From Acheta domesticus (Eukaryota; Arthropoda; Insecta; Orthoptera; Gryllidae): a stretch of 64,000 bases of DNA. The notes beneath the pieces are model-generated. The model ran no database searches. It saw only the letters and a list, made by a program, of their open reading frames with translations, and was not told the origin of the DNA. The DNA is taken from the NCBI GenBank assembly GCA_031308135.1, contig JAHLJT010009436.1:124733366-124797365 (forward strand), read 5' to 3'. Shown here in pieces: positions 9,800 to 20,249 of this stretch. Each line of letters starts with the position of its first letter. Within the stretch, counting starts at the first letter, position 1. Position numbers and translations under genes: made by a program.

Positions 9800-12700
9800 T
9801 GAATGTCGTTGCTACCATCCTCGTTGATACGAGGAACTGTACACGTATCTCAAAAGTTTTTTCTCTTCATTTAAGTTTTCTCCTCTAACTCGAAAATTTA
9901 ATTTAGGCCGTAATGTTGTGACCCATAGCAGATCAGATCCGAATTTCCTAAAGACAAGTTGCGCCTACTATTATTAGTATTATTATTATTGATTCCCAGA
10001 GACATAATTTAATTCAAATCAAAATTCTTTAAAATTTAACAACTATCTTAAACTACCAATATTAGATATGTAAATGAGTTAACAATTAGCGATGGTGCCA
10101 AAACCTTATTGTGAACAGTAATAAAATTAAATTCAAGCTCTTGAAAGATCTTCCGGCCGAACAAGAAATAAATAAATACAGAAAATAAAGGAACTGTAAA
10201 CAGATACATTGGTGCATACTCCCGGCAAACGTCCAGTAACAATTCTGACCTTCAATTACCTAAAGCCTAATTGTGCTCTAGGAATAAATCAAAATGCTGA
10301 AAACACCATGAGGTTTAAGAAACGTTTCATCCACTTTCATGAATTACCAGACAGATTTCGATACATTTACGGAAAACCAAAGGAGTGCATACTTAAATTT
10401 AATTTGAGGGTAGGGATTGGGAGATGGAGGAAGTTTTTGCAAAATCTCTTGTAGACAGTAAGTTTTCTCTTGTTTTAATTGTCATGAATACGTCATTTTA
10501 TTAAGGTAGGAATAAAACTGTACATTTGTGTAAAAAACGAACAGACAAATATTCTTCGTTATATAATATAAATAATGTGAAATATAATATAACGATAAAA
10601 ATAACATAAACAAACAATGTGTACAAGTGGTAATCAGTACAAAATAGTGAACACAAGTAAAGCAAAATATTACGTGAGCAACTAAAAGTATAAAACATTT
10701 CAATTTTCCCTATTGTGTACCACAACGCAAATATTTCACACAATAATTATTACAAAAATCTCAATGACGTGTCAGTTATTGTCTTTGGTAAAAAGGGAAC
10801 AAATGAAATATCCATAATTAATGTAGAATTCCTAAAGGGGCAGACTCATAGCGCTCATTGTCTTCTTCGAAAAATCGTGTGTTCTGGGAGTTAATGTCCA
10901 CGTGGCATTAACTAAATACAAGGGCTCGGTGTAGATGGCTATCTTTAAAAATTCTTCTGACCGAAATTAACGGTAAAATTTATTATACGGTTTTCGATGC
11001 ATATGAGTAAGACTCATTGAAGAAACTGAAAGTAATTTTTGTGTGACAAATGAGAAGCTCCGCGAACTCTTACATTACGTAAATCATTCACTGAAAATCT
11101 CATTTATCTTACTACTGGCGTTATCGACAGTGTTTCACGATGCCATCGTCTGACGATGATAGAACATGAACTTTTATGGTCGTTACGTAAGTGGCACATT
11201 ACGTTACTCGGGTCGCGAAAGTTTTCATCTGAACCTGACGAGCACAGACGATGCGCGGGTGCAGATTTATTTCAGTTTCACTGGCCACCTGGCTTCACCT
11301 TGAGTACTTTCCTCGCGTGGGCAATTTCGCCGCGTCACGAGTTCTAACGACGCTGTCTTCATCGGATTCCTTCGATGTGCCGTGGTGGATCACGGAGCAG
11401 CGGTCACGGGTGATGCAAAGCTGTAATATTAAGAGATGGAATTAGGCGTTGCGGTGAAAATGATGAAGAATGAGATGAGATACCTGGAATATCACTGGTC
11501 ATCGTAGTTATATTGTTGTATCGTTACGGTGTGTAAAAGAAAAGTTAGTTCTCCGTTTTAATTTCTCGTATGCGTAGTACGTATATACGGAGTAATATAC
11601 GTAATATAGAGAAAGTTATGTAATGCTGCGGAAAATAGATTTTAGGGTCCCCTAAAACCGAACAAGTGTTTTTTTCAAAATGTGCGTCTGTCTGTCACTT
11701 TATCAGTCTTCAAACCAATAATTGTTTTCTAAGAACAGATGCCATTAGGGAAACAATATCCATCATCAATATTGTACTTTTGGACTGTTAAATTTTTGTA
11801 ATTTTCGAAAGTACAGTGTTTGTCGAAAATGGGCCCTGGGTTAAATTTCTAAACGTTCTTTGTTCTATTCGAGAAAAAATTAACAAAAACATTAAATCCG
11901 TTCTGAAAAAAATAATTGTTTAAACATTGAGATTATTTATTTTTATTACGATTAAATATACCGGGGGAAATTATGTGGGAAGTACTCATATTAAGCAAAA
12001 ATTGTATATGTTCTTATTTAAAGATCTGTCTTTGAAGAACAGATTGTTAAAAAAATCTTTCTCTTTAACTTTGTGGTTGTAGTAAGACATTGGATAAATT
12101 TTGGATATTTGCCAATTTTAAAATCTCATGGGCTTCAAGGAAGGTAGGACCTATGAAACTTTTAAACGATCTTGGCGCTATCTGAGGGCAAAGTTTAATT
12201 AAAGTTCGAGGCATTATTGAGAATATTTTGAATAGTTGTTGAGGCTTTATTACCTCCATAAATTAAAATATTCCTTTCAAACGTACAAGGGTTTTGATTT
12301 GGTTTAATCGATCGGGGAATATTAATTTTGGAGAACATCATCCGAATTGTTTAGGCACTAACTTTGGGTACATTCGAAAGGACGGACTGATAGAAGTTTT
12401 GTAGTCAGTCATTTTTTCGATATCAAGGACCTATAAAACGTGTATTCTGACGAAATAATTTGTTATAAAGTAATCTACTGCACATGGAAACATGATTTAC
12501 TCACTCTTTTGATACCAGGTTACCACAATTCGAGTTTTACTGTCGAAAAATCGCCGATTTCTGCTATAGCATTTCAAGACTTTCTCTTTACTTCGGAAGG
12601 CTGTAGAAAAGTGATAAAGTAAAAATCAGTAATATATTTAAAAAGTAAGTGCACTATGCCCATTTAATAATTAAAATCTTAGATATACTAGGATTTAACT

Positions 12701-13110
12701 TTGTAGAATTTATTTTCAAATGTAGTATACAAGTCTGCGGTCGGAGAACTTCGTATAGTGTTTCGCCTAACATTCCTAGCGTTTGGTTTACAGACTTCCT
12801 TGCTGCACTTGTAGCTTCTTTTCCTTCTTCCTGCCGCGTGCGAGTGGGCGCCCAAAGGAACGACCCTGGACTTGAAGGAGAGTCGCATAGTAAGAAATTG
12901 GTTTCCTGATCGCGTCATTTTCCTCTTCGCTTCAGACGCCTCACCGGTGGGAGTAAGTTGGGCAAATAGTGGTGGGTGGGGGAGGCAAGGCCCGAGAATG
13001 CAAGGAAGGGGGAATGGTGGTGACCAGTTTTCACAAGGCAGGAACACTAAACAATGGATATATTTGATAAAATTTCGCGGAGTCAGTCCCTCTACAAGTA
13101 CTGAATCGAT
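9800..13110. other. Long AT-rich stretch without recognised genes
   Basis: Numerous short frames (60-80 codons) occur on both strands, but none carries a motif I know. Two slightly GC-richer zones (11150-11420 and 12800-13050) contain only short conflicting frames. No tRNA boxes or inverted termini were seen. Confidence 0.5.
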
Positions 13111-13117
13111 TGATGAT

Positions 13118-13610
13118 TGATTGTCAACTACTTAGGTAATTAGTCCCGTAAGTGTAGTGCGTGGCTTTTCCTCGGGAGTTGGCGGTGATATTTCCCCGCT
13201 GGATGGTGAGATCTGGCACTGACATACCGTCGACTAGCGGGGTTTTCCCCTAACCATGTATCTCCCACCAGTAGGGCACCGCCCCAGCCGGGACAAGCTC
13301 TAAGCTCCCGACCGGTCCCCCGACATGTGTGGTAGTGTAGTGCATGTTGGTGTAAGTGTGTGTGTGTGTGTGTAAAGAGTGAGGATATGACAAGGAAGAG
13401 GAAGGAAAGATCGCGCGCGGTCCGTGGTCCGTTTGTTAGGGTACTGCTCCGGCATGCCTAGCTGAAAAGCTAGTGTCAAAAATCCTGCCGCCGTTGGCAG
13501 GATTTTCGACACTAGCTTTTCTAACCTAAGACCTAAGACCTCCCGGTCAGAGGGACTGCAGTTACATCAGCTGCATTCAGCCATCTCTCTCGGTACTGAA
13601 TCGATTTTTC
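13118..13610 (-). mobile_element. SINE-1 copy B, with an internal inverted duplication
   Basis: Near full-length member of the tRNA-derived SINE-1 family in reverse orientation. It has the 3' domain (GGGACAAGCTCTAAGCTCCC on the plus strand), the CT-rich linker with a (TG)9-like run, the central block ending CCGGCATGCC, and at the right edge CCTCCCGGTCAGAGGG, which corresponds to the head region. The part that should carry the B box is replaced by a 26-bp inverted repeat (separate entry), so this copy cannot have had a normal internal promoter after that event. Confidence 0.8.
13464..13521. repeat. 26-bp near-perfect inverted repeat inside SINE-1 copy B
   Basis: Arms 13464-13489 and 13496-13521 pair with one mismatch around a 6-base loop (GCCGTT). 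The arm sequence contains CTAGTGTC and AATCCTGCC. In the intact family this block (GGCAGGATTTTCAACACTAG) is single, so the palindrome arose by inverted duplication in this copy. Confidence 0.9.
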
Positions 13611-13619
13611 TTCGAGTTA

Positions 13620-14235
13620 TCAATAAGTTTCCTCTGTAATGAAAGGTAGAATGTTTCGTCTTATCGAAGAATTCACGCTTTCATACTTCTGGTCATGAAG
13701 ATTTAATTACATTGTAAATACATACTGGTGATAAAAAATGTCCTCAAAATATCAGAAGTTCGTATGATCGAGGTTTGAATTGCGAATTAGGTACCAAAGT
13801 ACACTTCAAGACTAATATTATTGGATTTCTTAATTTGAACCCCGTGCGGGGTGAACCTTAAACTGTTCCATTTGGGGTTTAACTTCCGTTTGTCCCCTCT
13901 TTTGCCTTGATTTCGTGCCCTCCCACGACATTTCGGGACTTTTCTCAGCCGCTCTCGAACTGCCTTGACCTCTCTCGACGTTCCTATACTTCCTCGACCT
14001 TCCCCTCTCTCCAGCCCTTCGTCAACCTGGTTCACCCTCCCTCGACTTCCTTCCATCTCCCTCGCTCTCTTCAGCGTCCTTTGACATCCCTCACATCCAT
14101 GGGTCCCTATTTGTCCCTACCTACCCGACTGATTATGTAGTAAAGAATATGAAGTAATACTTTACACACTGATTTTCTCCTTTTTGAGCTTTGCATAATG
14201 ATGGATCACTTCTACTATTCCACCAAACTCTCACG
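13620..14235. other. Mixed AT-rich and pyrimidine-rich DNA
   Basis: The 13900-14115 part is rich in CCTC, CCTCGAC and CTCTC runs. Open frames there on both strands have Ser/Pro/Leu- or Arg/Gly-rich translations explained by composition. Nothing else recognised. Confidence 0.5.
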
Positions 14236-14244
14236 TTGACAGGA

Positions 14245-14312
14245 TTCGCACGTGACTTCGCTTAGCATCTTTCTGCTAATATTGCGGCACCTGCTGAGTC
14301 ACCTCGCCTCTT
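14245..14312 (-). repeat. Possible tRNA-like scrap
   Basis: On the minus strand GGCGAGGTGACTCAGCAGG resembles a tRNA 5' half with an A-box (TGACTCAGCAGG). About 45 bases later GTGCGAATCCTG resembles a B-box. The spacing fits a pol III promoter, but no acceptor stem forms. It could be a decayed SINE head related to SINE-1 or a chance match. Confidence 0.25.
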
Positions 14313-14339
14313 GAACACCAACGTACCATTCTTAAGCCC

Positions 14340-15470
14340 AAGTTACGCTATTCGCGACAATTTCTAAGAGTTGCTGCGCAAATTACGGCAGTAAGTGCTT
14401 ACCATAACTTGTAGCAGTTTACATTCAGAATTGAAAACGTTACCAAATAAAAATACACAAAAGAAAGGGTGGCCAGAGGGGTCATGGCATCCGCCTGAAA
14501 ATTTTGGAAGGGGCCCTGTAACCTAACATTTCTTTCCTTAAATGTGATAATTATTAAAATTATTAAAATTATTTCCTCTCATTTTACCCCGGCCGGGTTT
14601 GGAAATTTAGAAAAGAGGCTCTAAGCCCATTCGCCAGTCGTACAAATGGTTTAACACAAAATCAATTGTATAACTGTATTAATTGTCACATGAAACTTAT
14701 AAATTCTTTCTCCTTCGATTATATTAATTTACGAGTAAAATTATTCATTTTTATAAATAAATCTGGAGTATCTGTTTGTGTTTTCAAAATAATTGTCGAA
14801 GAATAGAGAAACTATTACAAAGCTGCGGCATATCCCGGTGATTTTTCCAAAGAAAACGTTATCTTATCAATGCGTGTTGTGGCTCGATGTTCTATGGCTC
14901 TAAGCATATGTTTTACTGCCTATAAAGAATATAATATAACAATAAAACCGAAAAGCTAGCCCAAAATAAGAGGAATAAGAATAATAACATGTACGGGAAA
15001 GCCTGGAATACTTACAAAACGAGAACCAGGTAATCCCAGGCTGTCCCAGGTAATCTCGAGAACGTCTGAATTGATTTCTATGGTGGTTTTCACTGAAATA
15101 TATTATTTTGTCTGTCATAACTAGGTTTCTTGAAATCATTATTTTTTCATATAATGAAGAAGTTTTTGTTTTTTATTACAAATCTACAATTTTATTCCGA
15201 TCTTGATAAAAATTTTAAACGTGACTTTTAAATCAAGATAAAAGTGAAATGTAGTTTTCTCTTCCTACTTTAGGCTATTCACGCCTATGTAAAAATCTAA
15301 ACGTGAGAAATTTATTTTAACTGTTTCGATGTCAAGCACTCAATTTTGCAAAAAAATGTTATTCGTAACTTCCTTTTCTGCAACAGAGGCCTTAGATATG
15401 GTCCTTCCCACCCCATATCCTTCTTTCTGCGCATGCGTATTCCCACGTCATTTGGTGACGCACGCAGGCA
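14340..15470. other. AT-rich stretch with a possible repeat scrap
   Basis: The segment 14470-14520, read on the minus strand (AAAATTTTCAGGCGGATGCC), resembles 25268-25300 (GAAAATTTTCAGGGAGGCC). This suggests two scraps of one old dispersed repeat. Nothing else recognised. Confidence 0.35.
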
Positions 15471-15472
15471 AT

Positions 15473-15992
15473 GGCGGGAGAGGTGGCTCAGGGCATTAAT
15501 TGCTGTCACAGCAATGTCCCCAACCGGGAGGTCCTAGGTTCGTGTCCTGATGATGGCAGGATTTTCAACACTAGTTTGTCAGCTAAGTTGAATTTAGTCG
15601 CTGCCTGGAGGAGAATTCTAGCGGCCGGCTGCTCTAATGGGTAGTTTTCCGTGACTTCCCGATCAATACCAGACAAATGCCAGAGCAGTACCCGAACAAA
15701 AGGGCCTTGAATCGCGCACGAGCTTTCCTTCCTCTCCTTTACTTACACATACTTACATACTTACACACAATTACACTACCACACCCGCCGGGAGACCGGA
15801 TCGGGAGCTTAGAGTGCGTCCCGGCTGGGGCGGTGCCCCGCTGGTAGGAGATAGCTTGTTGATGGGAAAACCCCGCTAGCCGACGGTAGATCAGCGCCGG
15901 ATCTTGCCATCCAGCGGGAGAAAACCACCGCCACCTCCCCAGGAAGATCATGCAGTGCACATAAGAAACTAATTACCTTAGCAGTTGACGCG
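15473..15992 (+). mobile_element. SINE-1 copy C, the most complete copy (tRNA-derived SINE)
   Basis: The 5' head is tRNA-like. An A-box-like GTGGCTCAGGGC at about 15481 and a B-box-like AGGTTCGTGTCC at about 15536 are spaced as in pol III internal promoters. The body then holds GGCAGGATTTTCAACACTAG, GGAGGAGAATTCTAGCGGCC, a CT-rich linker with TACTTACACA repeats, and a GC-rich 3' domain (GAGCTTAGAGTGCGTCCCGG, CGGTGCCCCGC, CCAGCGGGAGAAAACC). It ends near TAATTACCTTAGCAGTTGACGC. Length is about 520 bases, long for a SINE. It encodes no protein and would have used a LINE partner for retrotransposition. The identity of the parent tRNA cannot be fixed by eye. Confidence 0.85.
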
Positions 15993-16049
15993 CCTGGAAT
16001 TACTAACAATGAGCAATGGCGGTGCGGCGCTGTCATGATTCCGTTGCGG

Positions 16050-16630
16050 GAGAGCAACGGTTTCGCTTGAAGTGCTGGTCAAAGGCGAAAGTGCCACGAT
16101 TGTTCGTCACGAAAGGATTCATAGGAATCTCCGTGCGAAAATACATGATCTTCTAGTTAATGTGTATGGTCCAAATGTCATGTGCAAATGGTTTGGCGAT
16201 AGTGCCGTCAGTTTGGTGAGGGGTGTAAATTCGTATTGGACACATCGCGATCGGACATCAACTTCTACCGAGTTGAACAAACATCAAGTGTTAGGATGAA
16301 ATGATACGCGAAAAGCTTTTCCATTCTTCTTGTTTTGGCTGACATTTTGCAACCACCCTTCTCGGTCTTAACGCAAAAATATCTCTTCACCTTGCGAGCG
16401 TCTTGTCCTCACGACGTGCAGTGCCGTCTGCGCGCCGAGCAACTCTTTCGAGCTTTGAAGAAGGCTCCTGGGGAGTGCTTTGCAAGGAATGACGAAGTGA
16501 AAAGCTCCATGAAAGAGATTTTTCCGTATGCAGGACACTCTATTCTTTGCCGATGGAGTTTTCAAACCTTTCGCGAACTACAACATATTTGTTATTCGTA
16601 TGTCGATAAACAATTTTTTTTCTGTTAGAA
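16050..16630 (+). pseudogene. mariner-family transposase relic A
   Basis: Transposase of the Tc1/mariner superfamily cuts and pastes its element at TA sites. The N-terminal helix-turn-helix side is visible as 'DLLVNVYGPNVM' followed, one frame over, by 'CRQFGEG'. These match the family pattern VYGxxVM...(W)CRQFxEG. The C-terminal end is visible as 'LFRALKKAPGE' and 'NDEVKSSMKEIF', then in a second frame 'LFFADGVFK' and in the first 'YSYVDK', matching the LF-PLKK / DEVK / DGxxK / GDYVEK blocks. Most of the catalytic domain between them is missing, and at least three frame changes occur. It lies just after SINE-1 copy C. A distinct lineage from the copy at 19 kb. Confidence 0.75.
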
Positions 16631-17300
16631 TTCGCATAGTTGTTCGTATTTGTCTTGCGTGGAAAGACATCCCCATACACACCAGGGGAAACTTATTTTC
16701 CGATTCTCTTCGTGTTTGCTATTATTGTCTTTAGTCACCTACATACATATTTCATTATATCTCTGACACGATATACAGCCTCATTTAGTACTTACAATGT
16801 TGTCCAGAAACGCGCAAATAGTAGGAAATTTTGAAAGTATTAAATTTCAAATGAAGAATCATTACTCGTTAAATTTATTCTTTGATTCATCCAGGTACCT
16901 CGTCTTTATTACAGGATTTATTTTGTTCTATCTCACGAATATCTTTTCCTTTTTCTCACGCATTTATTATACTTTACATCACGTTATTTTTAAAAACTAA
17001 GTTCTGTCCTATGTAATTTTTCCAACTGTGAAATTTTGCGCGTTGTAACGTTACTTTCTAAAATAAAAATCTCAGCTCATTCTCGCGATTGCTGCAAGAG
17101 CTTTATTTCCATCATTTTAATATTTAATTAAGTGCGCCACTATGTTTAGTTGTAACAATTTTGCATTCGGCCACGCAATTTATTTCCAGTTTCGAAGTTA
17201 AACGAACATCCTACTCCCCTCTAATTTATTTCTTCTGAGTGTTTCTCTGAGCATCGAGATTTTCCTTACGTAATTTTTTTCTCTCTCCTATTTTCCCAGA
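16631..17300. other. AT-rich stretch, nothing recognised
   Basis: No feature beyond short frames. It may include the 3' end of the mariner relic, but no inverted terminus is visible. Confidence 0.5.
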
Positions 17301-17304
17301 ACGC

Positions 17305-18010
17305 AGCTCTCTACTACCTGGGCGCACCTAGCGAAGCGCCTCTCTTCGTGTAACGACATCTCCCGTGCGGATGATCATCTCCTCGGGCCGAGGCGGTGGC
17401 GGCGGGGCTCCCCCGCGGCTCCAAATTACTCTCGTGCGGGAGCTTCTTCCACCCGTGGGACGCGCCGCTCTCCCACCCCCGGCGTGTTTGTCCGCCGCCA
17501 ACAGCGGCTTCCTTGAAATTCAAAATAGCTCTGGAAAGGCCGATCCCGCTAGAGAGCACAGGAGCCCTCCCGCCCAAACGAGAGGCTTAGCTACTCGAGA
17601 TCGAAGACGCAGGATGAGGCGGAGGAGGAGGAGGAGAAGCAGGTATGTAAATACGCACATGTTCGCGACACACCTCGCCTCGGATAAACATGAACGAGCG
17701 AGTCGAGCGCTCGCCAGAACGAGCGCCCCTTGGCTCGTGTCGAAACGCACCCCGTTTATGCAACGTTCCGTTCCTTTAAGAGACCTTGAGACGGTCTCAA
17801 ACGAGCCATTGTTGTGGCCGTGTGTGCGAAATATTGGCTTACGGGTTCGACACGTTTTTAAGGGTGGGATTAGCGTGAGCAAGCACTCGAGCGGGTGCCC
17901 CGTGCGTGCGTGCGTGCGTGCTTGGTCTGTGCGGGCGGTTCTGGTGAGACACAGACTCGTTCTGGGAAGTCTGCTTCGGTTCTTTTGGATGAGACGAGGC
18001 CTGAGGCAAA
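17305..18010. other. Large GC-rich CpG-dense patch
   Basis: About 700 bases, the largest CpG-rich block in the window. A plus-strand frame of 237 codons (17365-18078) and a minus-strand frame of 120 codons overlap here. Both are Arg/Ala/Ser-rich and neither has a recognisable domain, so I do not call a gene. A (GTGC)5 run sits at 17901-17921. Candidate CpG island or regulatory element. Confidence 0.4.
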
Positions 18011-18019
18011 AAGTCGCTT

Positions 18020-18665
18020 CTACAGAACTGGTTGCAATGTTTACCTACAGAATAACCTCGTGGGTATGTTCATCATAATATTATTGTTAAGGAAGTTAGT
18101 TAATATTGATTGCGAGGAACATCAATCAGCAATTCTCATTGTTTTTCTCATCAGATATTTTGTAATTTTTAATAACATGATATTTTACCCTCAGTATTTT
18201 CCTCAACAATAGTGCTTTTTTCACTTATTCTATTCCTTGTCGACGTATTAAATACTTATCATTTTATATTTTCCTGTAATTGACATATAATGTAATAAAG
18301 ACAGTGATAGATGGGAATGTATAGTCAACGAAGAGTTTAGTAAAGATAGTTATTACGTAGAACATGAACTTTCCAATATCTACCAACAAAAGATTTCCCC
18401 TTTCTAGAGGATCAAGTGTTTAACTCATGAAAAGTGTAAATTAAATTAATTAATTAATTAATTAACATACGAGGTGTTTGGAGTGTAATCCTTCGTGGTT
18501 CATACTGACCAACATATTCTATGATTTATAAGTTTCAATTGTACTTGCCTCGTTGTCTATCAATTTTATTTCTCAGTTTTAATAATTTCATTAATATAGT
18601 TTATAAAACCGCTAAACCATTTCTAAAAAGTCCTATACAATCAACGAACACGATAAATTCAAATG
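18020..18665. other. AT-rich stretch with an (ATTA)n run
   Basis: A tetranucleotide run TTAATTAATTAATTAATTAA lies at about 18443-18465. Nothing else recognised. Confidence 0.6.
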
Positions 18666-18667
18666 TG

Positions 18668-18677
18668 TGTGTGTATG

Positions 18678-18728
<51 letters not shown>

Positions 18729-18784
18729 GCTTAAAAAATATATATGCTATATATATGCTATGCTATATATATGCTCCATATATG

Positions 18785-18832
<48 letters not shown>
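18668..18832. repeat. Interrupted (TA)n microsatellite
   Basis: A (TG)n(TA)n block at 18668-18724 and a second (TA)n block at 18788-18831 are separated by units of TATATATGCTA. The pattern TATGCTTAAAAAT occurs at both right edges, so the second block probably arose by duplication of the first. It directly abuts the truncated end of mariner relic B. Confidence 0.9.
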
Positions 18833-18833
<1 letters not shown>

Positions 18834-19389
18834 TTAAAAATTTGTAGGATTTCTCCTCTGATCTTTTTCCGCTGAGGTGATGCAGGAGAACGCCATTCCA
18901 TGCTGTTTCGTTTCAGGGTCGTACCTGAGACACCAGGTCTCATTCTCAGTGAAAATATAATTCAAGAAATTTGGTGACCCATCCGACGTTTCAACAAAAT
19001 CCTGTAAAGCCTGTAAACGTGCCTGCTTCTGATCGTCAGTCACGTAATGTGGCACAAGATGACAACACGTTTTTCTTATCCCTAAATTCTGGGTAACGAT
19101 TTGTCGTACGGATTCAGGCTTAATCAGCAGTTCATCATTTAGCTTGGGCACAGTTCATATTTGTGATTAATTTCCTCACTTTCTCAATGTTTTCGTCACT
19201 GACGGAGCTCTCCGGTCTTCCGCTTGGGGTTGTCAGAAACACTTTTCCGGTCTTCTCAAAAGCGGGCGAACCTCTCGTACACACACTTCATGGACTATGC
19301 TGATCTCCATAAACACATACCAGCATCGCATAAGGTTCTTTCGGTATCTTCCCAAGCTTAAAACTTAAATTGATCTTTTGTTCGTTCAT
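18834..19389 (-). pseudogene. mariner-family transposase relic B
   Basis: The reading starts at a methionine at 19389 with 'MNEQKINLSFKLGKIPKE', then 'YAMLVCVYGDQHSP' and, after a stop, 'SVYERFARF', 'EDRKSVSDNP'. These are the N-terminal HTH blocks of mariner transposase. The last 105 codons are one open frame with 'VRQIVTQNLGIRK', 'VTDDQKQARL' and 'FTENETWCLRYDPETK'. In the family this last block reads GDE(T/S)W, and the Asp is the first catalytic residue. Here it is Asn, so the copy is catalytically dead as well as interrupted. It stops at the TA microsatellite, with the second and third catalytic positions lost. The 160 bases upstream (to about 19555) are probably its leader, and no inverted terminus could be paired. 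Confidence 0.85.
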
Positions 19390-19559
19390 TTCCTGTTCTC
19401 AGTGAAGAACCAACGCTCTAAACAAGCACTTTGAAAACAGGTCTTACACGGAACACAAACGACCCTCAACTGAACAACAATGGGGGATGATGGTCAACCC
19501 CTGCTGCTACGTATGTGCAGTGTTTTGTTTCGCCAGTGTTGCCAGATCGGCCGTTCTGA

Positions 19560-19900
19560 CTTCATTCACCAAACTTTATTGTCAGAGAATATATATAAAT
19601 ACTGAACATTTTGTAGAATTCTGTCAGGTGTAATGTATCCAGATATGTAAAGGTCATATTATTGTGTTCAAGTGAAAAAAAAATGTGGGACATTCCTGAG
19701 TATTTTGTTATTCCACTTTGTTGCTGCAAACTCTGTTTTTTGATAGAGATACAATTACTACTGGCCTCCAACAGCAACAATACTGCAGAACACAACCATA
19801 CAAAATGGTTTTCCAAGACGTGTATCTTACACTCATCAAGAACAACAAATAACGTACTCTCATAGAACCAGCAGCAGACAAAATATATTAACAAAACCAA
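19560..19900. other. AT-rich stretch, nothing recognised
   Basis: A 114-codon minus-strand frame here has no recognisable domain and is interpreted as chance. Confidence 0.5.
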
Positions 19901-19905
19901 CGGCA

Positions 19906-20248
19906 CTTTGTCTCGTGGTAGATTCCCAACCAGGTATCTCCCCCAAAGGGGCTCAGCTCTAGCGGGACTGATTTATCTCTAGACTCCCGACAGGTCTCTG
20001 GGCATGTGTGGTAGTGTAGTGCATATCTGTATATGTGTGTAACGGAAGAGCATTGGCATTGTTCGGAGAAATCAACCGATCAGAGCAGCCAGCCACTGGA
20101 CTTCTCCTCAGAGCAGCCTGGCGGCTGAATTCGACCCAGCGACGGGTATGTAGCTAGAGTCGAAAATCCTTCGCTGGCGTGTCTCGAATATAGAACTTCC
20201 TATTCAGAGTCGCTGCAGAGATAGCGGCAATGCTACCTCTGATCTAAA
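19906..20248 (-). mobile_element. SINE-1 copy D (internally deleted)
   Basis: Reverse-orientation member. Plus-strand landmarks in order: GATTCCCAACCAGGTATCTC, CTAGACTCCCGACAGGTCTC, TGTGGTAGTGTAGTGCAT, then after a deletion CGATCAGAGCAGCCAGCC, CTGGCGGCTGAATTCGACC, TCGAAAATCCTTCGCTGG, and finally a head remnant ACTTCCTATTCAGAGTCGC. The central CACGGACC block is missing. Confidence 0.75.
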
Positions 20249-20249
20249 T

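Noticed and set aside
17365..18078. 237-codon open frame on the plus strand in the largest CpG-rich patch
   Set aside because: Arg/Ala/Ser-rich with no domain. A 120-codon frame overlaps on the other strand. Long frames are expected where stop codons are rare in GC-rich DNA.
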